Source of the DNA: Macropodus opercularis
Taxonomy: Eukaryota > Chordata > Actinopteri > Anabantiformes > Osphronemidae
Direction of reading: 5' to 3'
Assembly: GCA_030770545.1 (NCBI GenBank)
Contig: CM061105.1
Coordinates: forward strand, 8,663,001 to 8,727,000
DNA: 64,000 nt
Below the pieces are notes generated by a model. That model was not told where the DNA came from and made no database searches. It saw only the letters and a list, made by a program, of their open reading frames with translations. Of this stretch, positions 15,223 to 28,300 are shown one piece after another (the first letter of the stretch is position 1; every line of letters starts with the position of its first letter). A program made the translations under genes and the position numbers.

Positions 15223-16356
15223 TCACACAGAGAGGGAGGCTTTTCCAGCTATTCGAATTAACAGCTGATAAGCTCTGCATTTGGTGCCGCTCTTACAGAA
15301 GCTGTACACAAGTAAACACATCCAGAAGCAACTGTGCAACTCCCTGAACCTTCAATGATATAACAACGTTTTTTTCAAAATATGATTATAACCACAGATT
15401 TTCTCAAAGATTTTGTAGTTTCTGTGGAGATTCATCCACCATATAAAAACTGAGGGTACGTGAAAACCACTGTGGCTCAGAGCTGTAATTATGATATTAC
15501 AACATTACACTGGCTGTGATGCTGTATGTACTACAGATAAAACTCTAGCAGGACTCCCTTTATGAAGAAGAAAACATTACTGCGTGAGATGTGTTGCCTT
15601 GAGGGATACCAACGATAAAACACGGATGTGTGGTAGCTCAGATAGAGGATCATTAGATGCATATGACTCCAAGGTATGGCACACACTCAGTAATCAATAT
15701 CTGCCCTATTGCTTTGACAGACAGACGGAGGAAGCCAGGAAGCAAAGAAAGACAAATGCAAAGGTAGAAACAGAGCTGCAGACAAAAGGAAAGCGTCCTG
15801 TGGGACCGGTTCAGGGAGACAACTCAGCTTTTTTCCAACTTTACTTCAAACAGGACTCCTAAACACGCTCACAGAGCAGCAGCAAAGGTTATTCAAAACC
15901 CAGTGGTTTTAGTGTACGGCCTAAAGGTTAGATTGTAAAGATTTTTGTTTTTCCTGTGGTGCGAGAAAAGTAAAGGCACCGCAGTGAGAGCGGGCGAAAT
16001 TTGAGGAATTCATTCGTTCATCGTCATCTTCAGGGTCATTATGAGAAAAATAATGTGCCTTGGAAGTAACCAGCTGACTGACAACTTCTGCACAGGAAAC
16101 GATGCCAAGGTGGTGAGAACGTATGGAGTGTTACATAGAATGAGCAAGTGAAGGCAGGAAAGGTTTTAATTTTCTCTGACTGATACACGACTGATACAAT
16201 AACTTTATCTATGGTTTGTTGGCAAATGCTAAATGTTATAGAGGGAGTCACAGCTTATTCAGCAGCTAAGTGACTAGCAGTGGAGAGTTACTGACGCGCC
16301 ACTGCAGGACAGAGGAGAGGCTCCGCTGTTCTGTGCACGCTGCTGTCTCCTGCCCT

Positions 16357-16378
16357 ACTTCAAAGCCTGCTTTGAAGT
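16357..16378. promoter_or_regulatory. 22-bp palindrome with opposed TCF/LEF-like sites
   Basis: ACTTCAAAGC-CT-GCTTTGAAGT is a perfect 10-bp inverted repeat with a 2-nt spacer. Each arm contains CTTTGAAG, matching the TCF/LEF core CTTTGWW. A function is inferred only. Confidence 0.35.
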
Positions 16379-17230
16379 CCCTAGGTGGAGATCTCTCCGT
16401 TCTCAGGGAGATATCTATCCTCTCCTCGCTCGCTTTTGTTAACTAATGCACCACCAATGAAAACGGGGTTGAGGCTGAGAGAATGCCAAGGGAAGATCAA
16501 AGCATGCGGGGCAGAGGAGCCACGCAGTTAACTGCTTTGCCATTCATCGACTGAATGGATAATAGCAGCGGTGCTCTCTCATTCTGCCCGCACCTACGGT
16601 AAGAATGAGAAAGCACCACCTGGAATTAAAGCGCATTCAAAGCTGTCATACGCGACAGGATACGTCGCGACGCAAACACACAAGGAGGGTTTTCTGAGAT
16701 TGACTCTTCATCAAGTGCCCGGAAACCACCAGGTGATGCGGCAGTCACAGGTCACATGACGCTCTCGCATCTGAGCGAGATACTTTGGGCTTGTCCGCTT
16801 CTTCCTTCGGGTGTGATCTATAAGGAAGATGCTATTAGTACTAACTAACAGATCAAACAGTGAAGAGTTCTGATCTGGGCTCTGTCTGGCTTTTTGAAGT
16901 TGAGCCTACTTTCATTTCATTAATGCTTCATTCAAGGACTTCTTCACATTATGTTAAAAGATGTAAAAATCTCATATATTTTCCAAGATACATGCAAACG
17001 TTTTAAAGCTGAGAATCGGTTCTCCAGTCAGGCCCATCATTGGTTTTCTAACGTATTAAGTAGAACGTGTTACAGAAATACTTACAGTATTACAGACGGA
17101 CCATGTTTGTCAGAGTCAGCGGTGGCTTTAGACACAGTTCACCCATTACTTTAGCCTCAGGCTGGAGACAGCCCCAGACAGGACAACAGGATGATTGGCA
17201 AGTGTAGGAGGGTGAACCTGTCCAAGCGAG

Positions 17231-17272
17231 AAGGAGGAGGAGGAGGAGGAGGAGGAGGAGGAGGAGGAGGAG
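17231..17272. repeat. (GGA)n microsatellite
   Basis: About thirteen perfect GGA units. ORFs through it give poly-Gly or poly-Ser and are not genes. Confidence 0.95.
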
Positions 17273-20200
17273 GGCAGGACTACAGTTGTGTCTGCTGCAG
17301 GCTCACAGTGAATAGCTATGGAAGCTGCTTCCATGTGGAAGACGCAGCTGCCGCTGCTTCGGTTGATCTTAATGTGGAGGCGCGTTACAGGTGTCACCGC
17401 CTCCCTTTTATTTTTTCTGACAGAGCTGACGTTGAGTAATGTGGCTGCTCCTTTGTTTAACCCTTTTAGATGAGAAATTACATTCAACTAATAAACTTCA
17501 ATATCAGAGAGATGCTAATAAGTTAGCAATTTACCACCGCGCACCGGGTTTATGAAAGTGTCCCTGCGCTGAGCGCACACACTCATGTGAGTGAAGCAAA
17601 TAAAGTTCAGTTTATGCAACAAATAAATGAATAGTGCCAAGCCAGGATGGATCCACCCTACATGAGTTCCCGAAGCATCAAAAGAAAATATTGCTCAATT
17701 TAAATTTAATGACTGCTTCCGCTCAACCCGGCGCTGGCAACTGGGCACGGAGCCCGTGCTCTAATAACAATAATGCACTGCTTTATGAAACGCCCTTCAC
17801 ACAAACGTGTACGTGTGCGTGACTAGCTGAGCGCAGCACATTAATGACTTGGGACCTAACTAAGAGGTTGAGTGCCTGTGAAATGTTGGAACAAAATTAA
17901 GCTTAAAGCACCGTTTTAATCTTGTTTTGGAGCGAGATGGATACACGTGTGGAGATGAGTATTGCAGCGCTGGTGTTGGCAGCTTTATTATGTTATTACC
18001 ACATATTATAACATGAAACATGTGGTCATACCTGCAGGTTTAGATATGACTTCAACTTCAGCTTCTTTGCGTCCATCAACTAAATCTTACATGTGAGCTT
18101 TGTAGCCAAAGAGTGATTTAGTGTAATTTGCAGCATTACCAGTATCAATCATTCACAGCATAATGATTCATACTCTCCGTCTATGTTTCGCCTGCCGCAC
18201 ACTGGAAACGTATTTTACACAGCACAGGAGAGGCAACAAGAAACAAAGCCAGCCACTTGAATGACATATCAAATCACTCCAAAAGCGTGAGCTCACATAA
18301 GTAGTCTTTTAAAGGTAGAGGTCTTTCTCTCCATCCTTTATTCAGCCCTTAAGTGTATGATAATGACAAGCAATCAAGGATAGACACTTGTTTTGTGAGG
18401 AGCGGAGACAGGCCAAGAAATGGGCAGTATATACCTAAATACAACAGAAAAGTTGTAACAATTTAAGGTCTTTATGCGAGAGGAATGCAAATTATATTAT
18501 GCTGAGCAGCAGGTGAGTAGCTGTCTAGCATTTTATGTGGCTTTAGTGCACTTACATACTAATCCGACTGTAGTAGCTTCTCTGGCCACAGGGGGCGCTA
18601 ATGTATAATTTAACTGTGTGATGAGAAAAAAACAACATCTCTGTTGCTACACTACATATATGTAAGTGTGTGGACGCGATGATAAAAACAGACGATGAGA
18701 CAAACCAGCATGAAAGTACTAAGAGGAGAGTAAATATTGATGTCATTGTACAGTAGAACTGGACTCGTGTGAGAGGTGAACCAGTAGGTTTTACACACCC
18801 ACCTCCTCCGTGAATCCAACTCCCCTCAGATTTCTCATGTTTTTCTTTTTCTGCTGCACCCATGTCACCAGTCTTCTTCAGTTTCTGTATGTGATGTCAC
18901 TGCCCGCGTTCTTCCCTGGCTCCTCTCTTTATCTGGGCCGCGCGATTCACGGTTTGCCTCTGAGAATGAACATAGACGAGATGATGTGGAGGATGTGATT
19001 TTGTGGAGACGGAAGGCTGTTGAGAGCTGAGATCTGCAGGGCCCGCTGCCAACAGACTAATCTCGCTCTCAGCTCGCACAGCGCCTGGCAAACTACTCGC
19101 CATACATCCGTACATACAGCAGACATGTGTGCGTGCTGGGCCTGGCTTGACACTGGTCGCTGCATTTCTGTTGGTGATTTTCTGATGGATAGAGGCAGAG
19201 CAGTGAAGGCAGAAAACTAATCCGGCATAGCAAAGCAGCGGAGGCACAGGAAACAAATTGTATTAGCTCAACATCACGGCAGACCCTCAGCATCGTTTAA
19301 CGCTCCGCAGAACATCCAGACCACAGCAGCCTCTGCACTTCTGCCAATTACTCAAATATCCACAAGTGTAAATGAGGTCTTATATTGTGCAGCAGCATGT
19401 GAATATGTATTTGGGTTGAACTTTAGTGGTCAGGACCTAGACATGCAAATGAGGACGACAAGCCACATGCGTAGCATCGATCAAAACCATTAGGTTAGTC
19501 CTCAGGCGCGATGCTTCCTGTTTTAGGGGCGAGTTCGTTCTCTTCAGGTGCTGAAATGCAAACGTTTCATGAATCTTTTACTTCCTGACAATCATTTGTT
19601 GACACGCGGAATCACGTGGTTGTAACCAAATTCAAAGGTTTAAGAGCATATCCATCAGAATATAGTTTGGCCATTTGCCTCACAGCAGTAGGGAATCAAA
19701 TAAAGCTCTGCAAGAGCTTAGAATTAGTTAAAGCCTTCAAGCTCAGCATGGGGTGAGCTCACAAATACAGCTTTTCTTTCTTTTGTGTTGTTTTTTGTTT
19801 AGTCTTATTAGGAGCCTGAATTTAAACCTGTTGAAAGTAACCAGTAACTAATTCTGTTAAATAAATTTAGGGGAGTAACAGCACTTAGTTACTGTACTTG
19901 GCACCTCTGCTAGTACGGAGAGCTCACGTCTTATTGCTCTTTCGTTGCTAACTTTGGCCGTTACAGCAGACGCCATTTGCTATTTTAGTCACGAACTACA
20001 AAGTGTACGCTCTCAGGTGTCATTAGGTTTTTTCACTCAGTTCAAAATTGCAATGAGTCATACAGCTGCTTAACATGCAAGAGTTTAGGCTATTTATTGT
20101 CGACTTGTGGGTCTCTGCCACTGAAGAATAGATGTGCATATAGCATTGTTTAAGGAAGAAGGGATTTACATATAAATTGGGAAGTGAAGGTAAATGAGGA

Positions 20201-23200
20201 GGGTAAAAAGCCGGCGAGGAGGGAGGCACTGACAATGCAAGGTTGTGGCGTAGGAGCAAGAATGACGTTTGTGATCTAAATGCATGTTCGCAGACACCAC
20301 CGCTCTCTGTACTACACAAACCAACCTCGGCCAGCAAAAACAGTCCAGGCCCAAGAGCAGAGTCACTTCCAGTCAGAGGCAGAACGTCGGAGACGGAATC
20401 TGGCCAGCAACAGACAGACGAGCAATTAAAACGCAGACCGGGGAGCGCGTGCAGTGGCAGCAACAAACAACCTGGCAGCTGAGTGAGACACGAAGGGCAG
20501 ATTAAAAAGGCTGGGAAGCAGTTAGGAAGTGATCTGTGTGGAATCCACCCATCACCAACAGTATAACGTGACAAAGCCTGGCAACCTATTGTTTACGTTG
20601 TCTAGATCGCGTGGCCTTATAAATCCCAGTGCAGCGGCTTTTCTGTGTTTATTCTCCAGTTTCATTGCAGCTGTCAGTTCACCTTTACTGTTTTCACTGA
20701 ACCGTCTCACAGCGGCCGATTTCAGTCCAGATCTGATAGCGGGATGTTTTGGGCCCAGACCTTCTACATTCATGCCGTTTGACAGCCAAACAAATAAAAG
20801 GTGTCTCCTTATTAGCAGCATATTAACAGAAAATTGATCTTGCCTGAAATAAAAGGTCAGTTTAAATGGCTAGTGAGCTGTTAGCTTGCCTATTTATTTA
20901 TCTACAATCTAACAAATTACTGCTTCAGCGCATCGCAGAGGGCAGAACAGATAGAAGAGCAGGGGAGCTACTTCCAAAAATGTCATTCTATAATGTCAAA
21001 CCATGGATTATATGTCAGAGTCGCATATAAATAACTTCACTTCCTGGGTTTGTTTTGATATTATCTGATAAATTGATCTCCTTGGATGTGAAGCTCGGAC
21101 TGTTTTTGTTGCTTCTCACTCACAATCACCGTCTCCCAGTGGGAAGTTGACGCTTATGCAGCAGGAGGTGTGAGAGTTGGCACACTTTTATCATCATCAT
21201 TATCCCTACATTAGTTGGAGTTAATGATATACTCGAGCATGGGAGCGATTAGAAAGGCAGCTCGGAGGCCAACATACCATGACCGAATGTCAATACTGCA
21301 AATATTTCGTTGTTTTCTTACAGCAGTTTGGCAGCAGTGAAGGTAATAGCGTCACACAGTCCTGAGGCGTTGAAATGTAAGGATCTTATTTTAAAAGCAT
21401 GATGCAAAACAAGAATCCGTGTTCGCTTTAGTCCTGAATGCCTTCATGCTCTGCACCCAGCTGCTGTCTCTTTACGGTAAGCCACACAGTGATATGCTGT
21501 AATGACTATAGCAGGGGGGATGGAGAGACTGCAAAGAGAGAGAGAGTTGTGTACGGGACTGTTTTGCATGCTTTCACCTTTGATTTACCTATAATTACCA
21601 TTGGATTTACCTTCAATGACTTAGCCGCTAAGCCAATCTCTTAAATTGGATTTCTGCATAAAGTAGCTTTCCCTGCAGATTGGTGTCCCTCACAGCTGCC
21701 TTATTATAATTTTATTCCCCTCCTCAGCCACCGCCAGTGCCACGGCTGCGGATAGATTAGCATATCAGAACAGTCATATCAGAAAAAAAAAACTTGTCTT
21801 GACTGGTCACACTTTGACCAAATTGATGTGGTCGTCATGGTAACACAGCACCCGCCTCCTTGCAATTGTGGTGGAGCCCACAGTGATGGGACTTGGCTGA
21901 TGATGACTCCATCTCTCATCCAAATGATGGTGATGAGACTGCTGCTCTCTGCCTCAGTACATAAACACAGGCTACAGGAAGGAAGATCGAGGGCTGAGGA
22001 CTGAGGAATGCTGGGAGTGAAAGGGGACAAGCTCTAGGATACCATACGTACCAAAGGCCAGCAACAGTTTTGCAGCAAACAAGCAATTAATAGGGCAATT
22101 ATGCATCATGTACCGGAGCATTCACATTCACATTTGCTCGTTTTATTATCTCTTACCGCTGTAGATGGAAATTGGATAATGCAGTTAGCTGAGATTGGGA
22201 ATATATTTCATTCTGAGCTGAATCTAGTGAGTGAGGACTCTCAGCTCTCGCCCTGTGCATGCTACACTATCCCCCTGCAGCCAGACACAAAACAGCTCAA
22301 ATAATGATTTTGGTCCCATTGTGCCCGGTGGTACTTCTGTCAGCAGTGCCACATCGCTCAGTCTGCACACACAAACCATATGTATCAATATTTGTATATC
22401 CCAAATGCTGCTGGTAGCATTTTAAAGCAAACACACTTTGCCTGTGTTTGCAGATAGAAATGTCCAATCTGTGTAACTGAAGATGATGAAGTGTCGGCCC
22501 ATGTGTGGGGATATTGTTCACAAAACACTTGTGAATCAAAATGGCAAGGTTTAACAATTAATGATGAGTTTTTGTGGCATACACTGACCTTTAAGCAGGG
22601 ATCTCGCATATTTCATATTCTGCCCTGATGCTGTATACACAGACTTAAGGTATAGGCTGGAAACAACACCAATAACATCACAACAGCCATGACGAAGCCT
22701 TTGTCAGACATAGTTGTGGTTAATGAATGTGGCAAATAGCCTCAACTTGTCAACATACTGCAGCCTGCATTTAGAATTCATGAGCATTCTTTATGTGCAG
22801 CTGTCCACAGGCTGTCCTGCATTAGCAGATATGATGGAAAATAGAGAATGGACGTCCGCATCTGGACATGCCCTTCCCAGGAGACCCCTTCTTTCCTCCA
22901 GCTCTGCGACCTTTGACCCGGGAAGTCTAATTAGGCAGCTCCTGTGCCTTTATGTCGAGAAGGTGGAAAATGCAGAGCCACGAATATGCAGATAGGTAAT
23001 GTGCGCCCTGGGAGGCTTTAACTACGGTGGACTCAAGGTCTTTTACACAGTCATGCAGTAAAGCTCATGTAGTCAGCAATGTTTCAGTGCACACATATCC
23101 ACTACGACTAGCACTGCAGCAAAAGGATTATTCGTTTTAATTATGTATTTTTAAACTGCATCCTCTGTGTTGTTTGCAGATCTTTAGGATCTACGACAAC

Positions 23201-23599
23201 TGTTCCTCCAGTTGCTCACCCGTCACTGTTTTGCTGAATTTTTTAAATGTGCTTGAAGTATGTTCCTTATTTAAATCTTGCACAATAGTAGGGTCTATAA
23301 TTTAATCCAATTTAAAATGGTATGATCGGATCGTCTCTCTCATAGAGCACAGTGTCAGGATAAATGTAGTGGATCCATCACATCATTTCTTTTCTCATGT
23401 CTTTAGGAGCGTCGTGCCTTTGCAGTACAGTTGATGAATGACTACCGCGGATCGTTTCACACATCAGCCTCTGTGAAAGCCATACAGTAAAAGGTAAGAT
23501 AACATGTTCCTGAAGATTTCTCAGCTCGCGTGCAATGAAATACCCCCTGCGGTGGGAGTAATAGGATCATAATGGAAAACGGACAGAGAAACAAATTCA
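17273..23599. other. Intergenic, no gene seen
   Basis: The longest ORF (20023-20574, minus, 183 aa) has no domain and no splice or codon support. A CTCF-like core sits at 18583-18600. Otherwise it appears unique. Confidence 0.55.
18583..18600 (+). promoter_or_regulatory. CTCF-like core motif
   Basis: TGGCCACAGGGGGCGCTA differs from the vertebrate CTCF consensus (TGGCCACCAGGGGGCGCTA) by one missing base. Occupancy is unknown. Confidence 0.3.
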
Positions 23600-23810
23600 G
23601 AGTATGTGGGAATCTCTAGAGAATAACTATGAGGCAATAATGGCATTGATTGACATTTTACTGATGTTTTAATCATAATAATGTGCTTTCACATAAGCCA
23701 TGGAAATGACTTCATGATCGTATAATGACAGCTCAATAGCTGTCAGGGTACTGCATAGAGGATAGCATCTTTATTGTTTTCTATTATTGTATGTTGACGG
23801 AGTGTTGATT

Positions 23811-23842
23811 CACACCCAGAGAAAAGTTTCTTTCTGGGTGTG
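23811..23842. other. Hairpin with 10-bp perfect arms
   Basis: CACACCCAGA (23811-23820) pairs with TCTGGGTGTG (23833-23842) around a 12-nt loop that can itself pair GAAA with TTTC. It is intergenic, inside the candidate regulatory block. Confidence 0.6.
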
Positions 23843-24210
23843 CTTGGCGTATGATTAATCGTTGCGGTTTTTCAAATTCGCTGATGTTTTTTGGTGTCAC
23901 CTAGCACTCAATTATTTCCGATACCATGCATATTCTTAAATTTAATAGGCCCTTTTCTTTGTGTCTTTACATAGTAGCAATGCATTTCTGTTATGACAGA
24001 GCAGACATTACATTGTAGGACGACAAAAAAACACATGCACAGAATAAAGCTATCTTATAAGTCCAGCAGTCTAATCCAAGTGACTGCTGTTTGATCAAGG
24101 CCTATTCACACATATAAAAAAGCAGCTCTTTATTCAGTACAATACCACGAGTAGAAAGGCTTGAAATTTGCATATTACCTTTGCTGACAGCCAATTACAC
24201 GGAGACACTA

Positions 24211-24238
24211 TTTGTTGTTCCTTTTGTTGTTCCTTTTC
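24211..24238. repeat. Tandem duplication TTGTTGTTCCTT x2
   Basis: Two adjacent near-identical copies of a 12-13-bp unit. Confidence 0.7.
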
Positions 24239-25327
24239 ATTCTCGAGTCTAGTTTTTGAAACTATCAGCCAAGGTGAGAATGCATATTCATGACTGGGCT
24301 ATGTGCAGCCCATTAGTGGTGTGTGTAGGTGGACTCAGGCTCATAAACAAGTGGTGCCATTAAAAGCGTACAAATGCCCCTGACTCTCTTGGCAGTACCT
24401 AGACTCTCCTGAGTCAGTAATTACTGGGAGAGTTTTGATTAGAACGCTGCTGGGAAATGAAAGACATCTTTTCTGTGCCACAGAGAATGTGACAGAGGAT
24501 GCATGTTGACCAGAATCAAATGAGGGTGCAGTAGTTTATTATTTTAAAGGCTGCATGGTGCCACATACAGCTGCCAATAAATAAATATTTGTTACTGCAG
24601 CAAAGATTATATGAAAAGTCTTTAATGTCTAGAGATTGTCTTCCAATTACAGACTATAACATATATTGTATGTTCCCTGATGTTTTTGTTATTTACATTC
24701 TTGACATTTTCAAGGCCATTAACATTAAGCCTTAAAGTCCAATCAACAAGGACATAAGGATAAAATACCGACAGTACTACAGATCACTGGCTCATTAAGG
24801 ACCTGGCCTTGCTAATAAGTCTGAATGGGTTCAATGCGATATTAGTGCTAAAGGATTTCTCACAGTCAACATTTCCAGAGAACATTCAGTGAGGTCTTCT
24901 AATTATGGATGGGCCACATTACAAGAAAGGCTTCATTACATGTCCTAGTGAATGACAAATTCATAAAAGCTCGCAAAACGTACGGGATGCCGACGAAAAA
25001 CCTTTTGATATGCGTAACGTCTAATTGTGCATCTTCTGCTTCCACTACCAGCCGCAGTGTTTAGTGTGACTGCCTCAAAAAATGGGTAAAAAGCTTTGCA
25101 TTGTAACAAACACAAAGAAAGCTCTACTTTAACGCCTTCCTTTAACTTTCTGGCTGTTGCGTCTTTAAGCCTACAAATGAGTTTTGGCTCACATTCTCTG
25201 TTTTAAGGGAAATTGCTCTTAAGCTAAACTGTGAATAAATAGAATAAAGGAGGAAACAAGCAGGAAAAGTTAGATAATAACTATCTAGTTAACAGTTTGA
25301 GTGGTGGAGCCCAAACACAGAGCCAAT

Positions 25328-25364
25328 AAGACATCAAATTATGTTTGAAGACATCAAATTATGT
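25328..25364. repeat. 17-bp direct repeat, period 20
   Basis: AAGACATCAAATTATGT occurs at 25328-25344 and again at 25348-25364. Confidence 0.9.
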
Positions 25365-28300
25365 ACATTTCTAATTGCTCTATTAAAAATGATAACTTGC
25401 ATTGCAGAAAAACAGTTGACAAAAACAAGACCTTTATTATTTTATCTATGTTCATTGTTTGGTACTTGTCTTGTGGTATTAATAACGGTTTCTCTGAACT
25501 GGAGCTACAGTACAGATTGATTTCGAAAAGCACACTTGTATCAGTGAGCTTGCTTGACACGCAGTTGCATCTATGTAATGTGTCATACGTAGCCGGCAGG
25601 AATAGATTCTGGCGTCTAGGTTTTCCTTTGATGTCTGCCGTTCATGTCTAGGCTGTCCAACGTGAATTGCTGGCAGAACAGCACAGCCATTATCGACGGT
25701 TCACAGTTAGACGCTCTGAAAAGACCTGTATTGTTTTCTGCTGCAGCAAAACATGTTTGTTTGGCCACTTTAATTAAAGAGCTTGACAGTGCTACACAAA
25801 CACTCTCAGAGAGCTTTCAGTATTCAATTTAAAACAAATTTCTCTCAGCGCGTAATGGTGACTTATCGGAGAAATGTGGCAGGTGTTGACGGGACGCTTC
25901 TAATCATGGAAGAAAAGGAAATGCAAGAAATAAGGAGTTGGAGCAAAGACGGAAATGAAGAGGGAAGAGTAGAGAAGGAGCAGTGATTAGGTGTTGGAGT
26001 TCTCCAGTGGATGCGATGTCTGCCCACTCACTCGAAGCAGAAAAGGAGCAAACCTCCCTCCTTTTTTTCCCCTCGCGCGCGTTTCTTTTGTGTGATCTTT
26101 AGCGACGGTCTGTGATCACATTGGAGGCAGGGTCTAGAGCTGCACGCATCTGTCTCTCATTAAAATCTGGAGTGCCTGAGTACACTGACCCTCACATGTG
26201 TGATTGTTTTAGCATCTTTGTTAGAACAGCACCCTGTTATTTATCTGCTTTTATGAACGCCTTTTTTTGCCTTTTTTCCCTTTCATTTTCACCATAGCTC
26301 AACCTTTTGTTGAGTCGATTTAGGTCTTACTCACTGCTCCCACCTTGAATTATGAATTTCACTCAGATACAATGCAGAATCAACAGCCCCTTTCTCATCA
26401 GCTCTATTTCCACTTTTTTTTTTTACTACGTGGGACAATGATCAGCAAAAAAACAAAAACGTTTCAGACAAGGCCACGTGTCTTAATCGCGTGTAATAGC
26501 TGAACTTACTCCCCCTTCGAGACGCCAATGTTCCTCCCAGACATTTGACACACACTGAATAATAAAGAAAATGGGCGACTCACACCCACACACCTGACTC
26601 GCACATGTGCGTCTGATGGATGTGCCACGGCTTGATTTGATTTCAAAAGGCATGTTACCACACCAGGACAGCTCATTATGGTTCCGTCAAGGGCAAAGGG
26701 GGAGTTGACCTCACACACGGCGGCTGGATGTAGGGAGCTGCAAGTGTCGCATCATGTAGATCTCAACACAGTGGCTCCACTGGAATATATTATATTGGCC
26801 TGAGGGAGTAATTCATTGTCCTGCACAACCCTCATCTCTCTCCTATGCTACGTTGTTGCCAACATTTGCACTTAACTTGGGTTTTTTTTTATGATGAACA
26901 ATACAACAATGGGTAATACAATAAGTACAATGCACAATGACACCTTTTAACATAAAAGACAATGTTGTGGGTTGTCGGAGAGCAAGTATCTTAGCTGAGA
27001 CATGTTGTCCGTGTGTGTAATCTAAAATGACGTCATCGAATACTGTGTTTACTTCTACTACTATACTATGTTTGTTAGGTAAAACTGATTATATCCAAGT
27101 TGCTGCCTTAGATATGTCCTTGAGAGCGACAGCGTTCCCATTTTGACTCGCTACACTAGAAGCGCGGTGTCGCGGGTGGTCAAGGTACAAGTGTGTATGT
27201 TAAGAGAACACTCAGAGCTGTCAGGCTTGGCCACGCTATCCCCTCGTCTGTCCTCAGAGAGAATTAAAGCGAGTCTTCATCCCTCGTTGCTGGATGTCTG
27301 TATCGCCTCCTGTGAGGTGAGATTTACATGACAGTAAGTGGGATTATGGTTCACACAACTGTCATCAGGGAAGCCATTTATAGCTTTGGCTGCAGGAGGG
27401 GTAGATACAGTACGAGGGGTCAGGACTTAGGGAAAGTACTAGTGTAGAATATCTTATTTAATGCTGCTTGTACGATAGACTCAGCTCCCCAGGCTTTGTC
27501 CGTGTAATATGATTTGACTGATGCAAACAGATACAGATTCTATTTTCATGTTTCTTCACATATGTATAATACATAATAATGCAAATGTAGTTTTACGACA
27601 GCATGCAGCGGGTCAAACACCCACACATCCACGACTACTGTACGTTTTTTTTTTCCTCATGAATTTCAAAAAGAAATATTATGTTTCATTTGTAAAAGTG
27701 CCTGAGGTATTAAAAATAGGTATTTGGTAGCTTGTCAGGATGATGGGCATTGAAGTCAGGACTTAACAACAGTGCCTGACAATAGAACCATTTCAGAGTT
27801 TTCAATTATACATTATTTTAGCTCTGTAGTGGAAGCGAGCCTCGCTTGAACGACATATTGAGAACTCCACCTGGCAGTGAAATGAGCGAGCCAACGTGAT
27901 TTGCATTCTGTGGCAGGGCTGTTAACTTGTCATCAGCTGCACTTGACAATTGAATGAAAATAAACATCTACAACCTGCACTCTGTGGAGTTAAAATCCAA
28001 TTTAAGTTGGGAGTCTTTCTGGAACATCCATTACTGCCTTGTTCTCTGGATTTGTCTTGTGGTTTTCTTTGCGTTTTGAGCTCATTTGTTATTGCCTTGA
28101 AGCAGCTGAGAGGTCATGACAGTTCCACAGCTGGACAGTCAAAAATAGCCGAGCTTTAATAAAGCAAACGGTTACAGCTTTTATGACTAGAATGAGAAAA
28201 ACATTATTATTTGATTTCAGTATTTCTAGTGGAAAGACGTGCTCTGAGGCACTGGGGTAGGAAGAGAATTCTGAAAAACGAAGAGATTATTTGGGCAGTT

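Larger units (their letters stand above)
5197..17230. other. Intergenic, no gene seen
   Basis: No coding gene is supported. It contains CA tracts (11128-11142, 11201-11218), two GCTATAAAAG boxes (13369-13378, 14742-14751), a fragment of a common teleost repeat (15190-15222) and a 22-bp palindrome (16357-16378). Confidence 0.55.
23600..24990. promoter_or_regulatory. Candidate conserved non-coding (enhancer-like) block
   Basis: This is an AT-rich, repeat-poor stretch dense in developmental factor motifs. It has TGATTGACA (23647-23655, PBX-like), an inverted TGACAG pair (23726-23745, MEIS/TGIF-like), several TAAT/ATTA homeodomain cores, ATGCATATTCAT (about 24279-24290, POU-like) and TGAGTCAGTAATTACTG (about 24409-24425). 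It has no ORF. The call rests on texture and motifs only; conservation is untested. Confidence 0.35.

Noticed and set aside
17146..17487. 113-codon ORF with a poly-Ser run (and a poly-Gly ORF on the other strand)
   Set aside because: Produced by the (GGA)n microsatellite.
20023..20574. 183-codon minus-strand ORF, the longest in the left part
   Set aside because: No domain, Ser/Pro/Leu/Cys-rich random-like composition, no splice partners and overlapping open frames on both strands.
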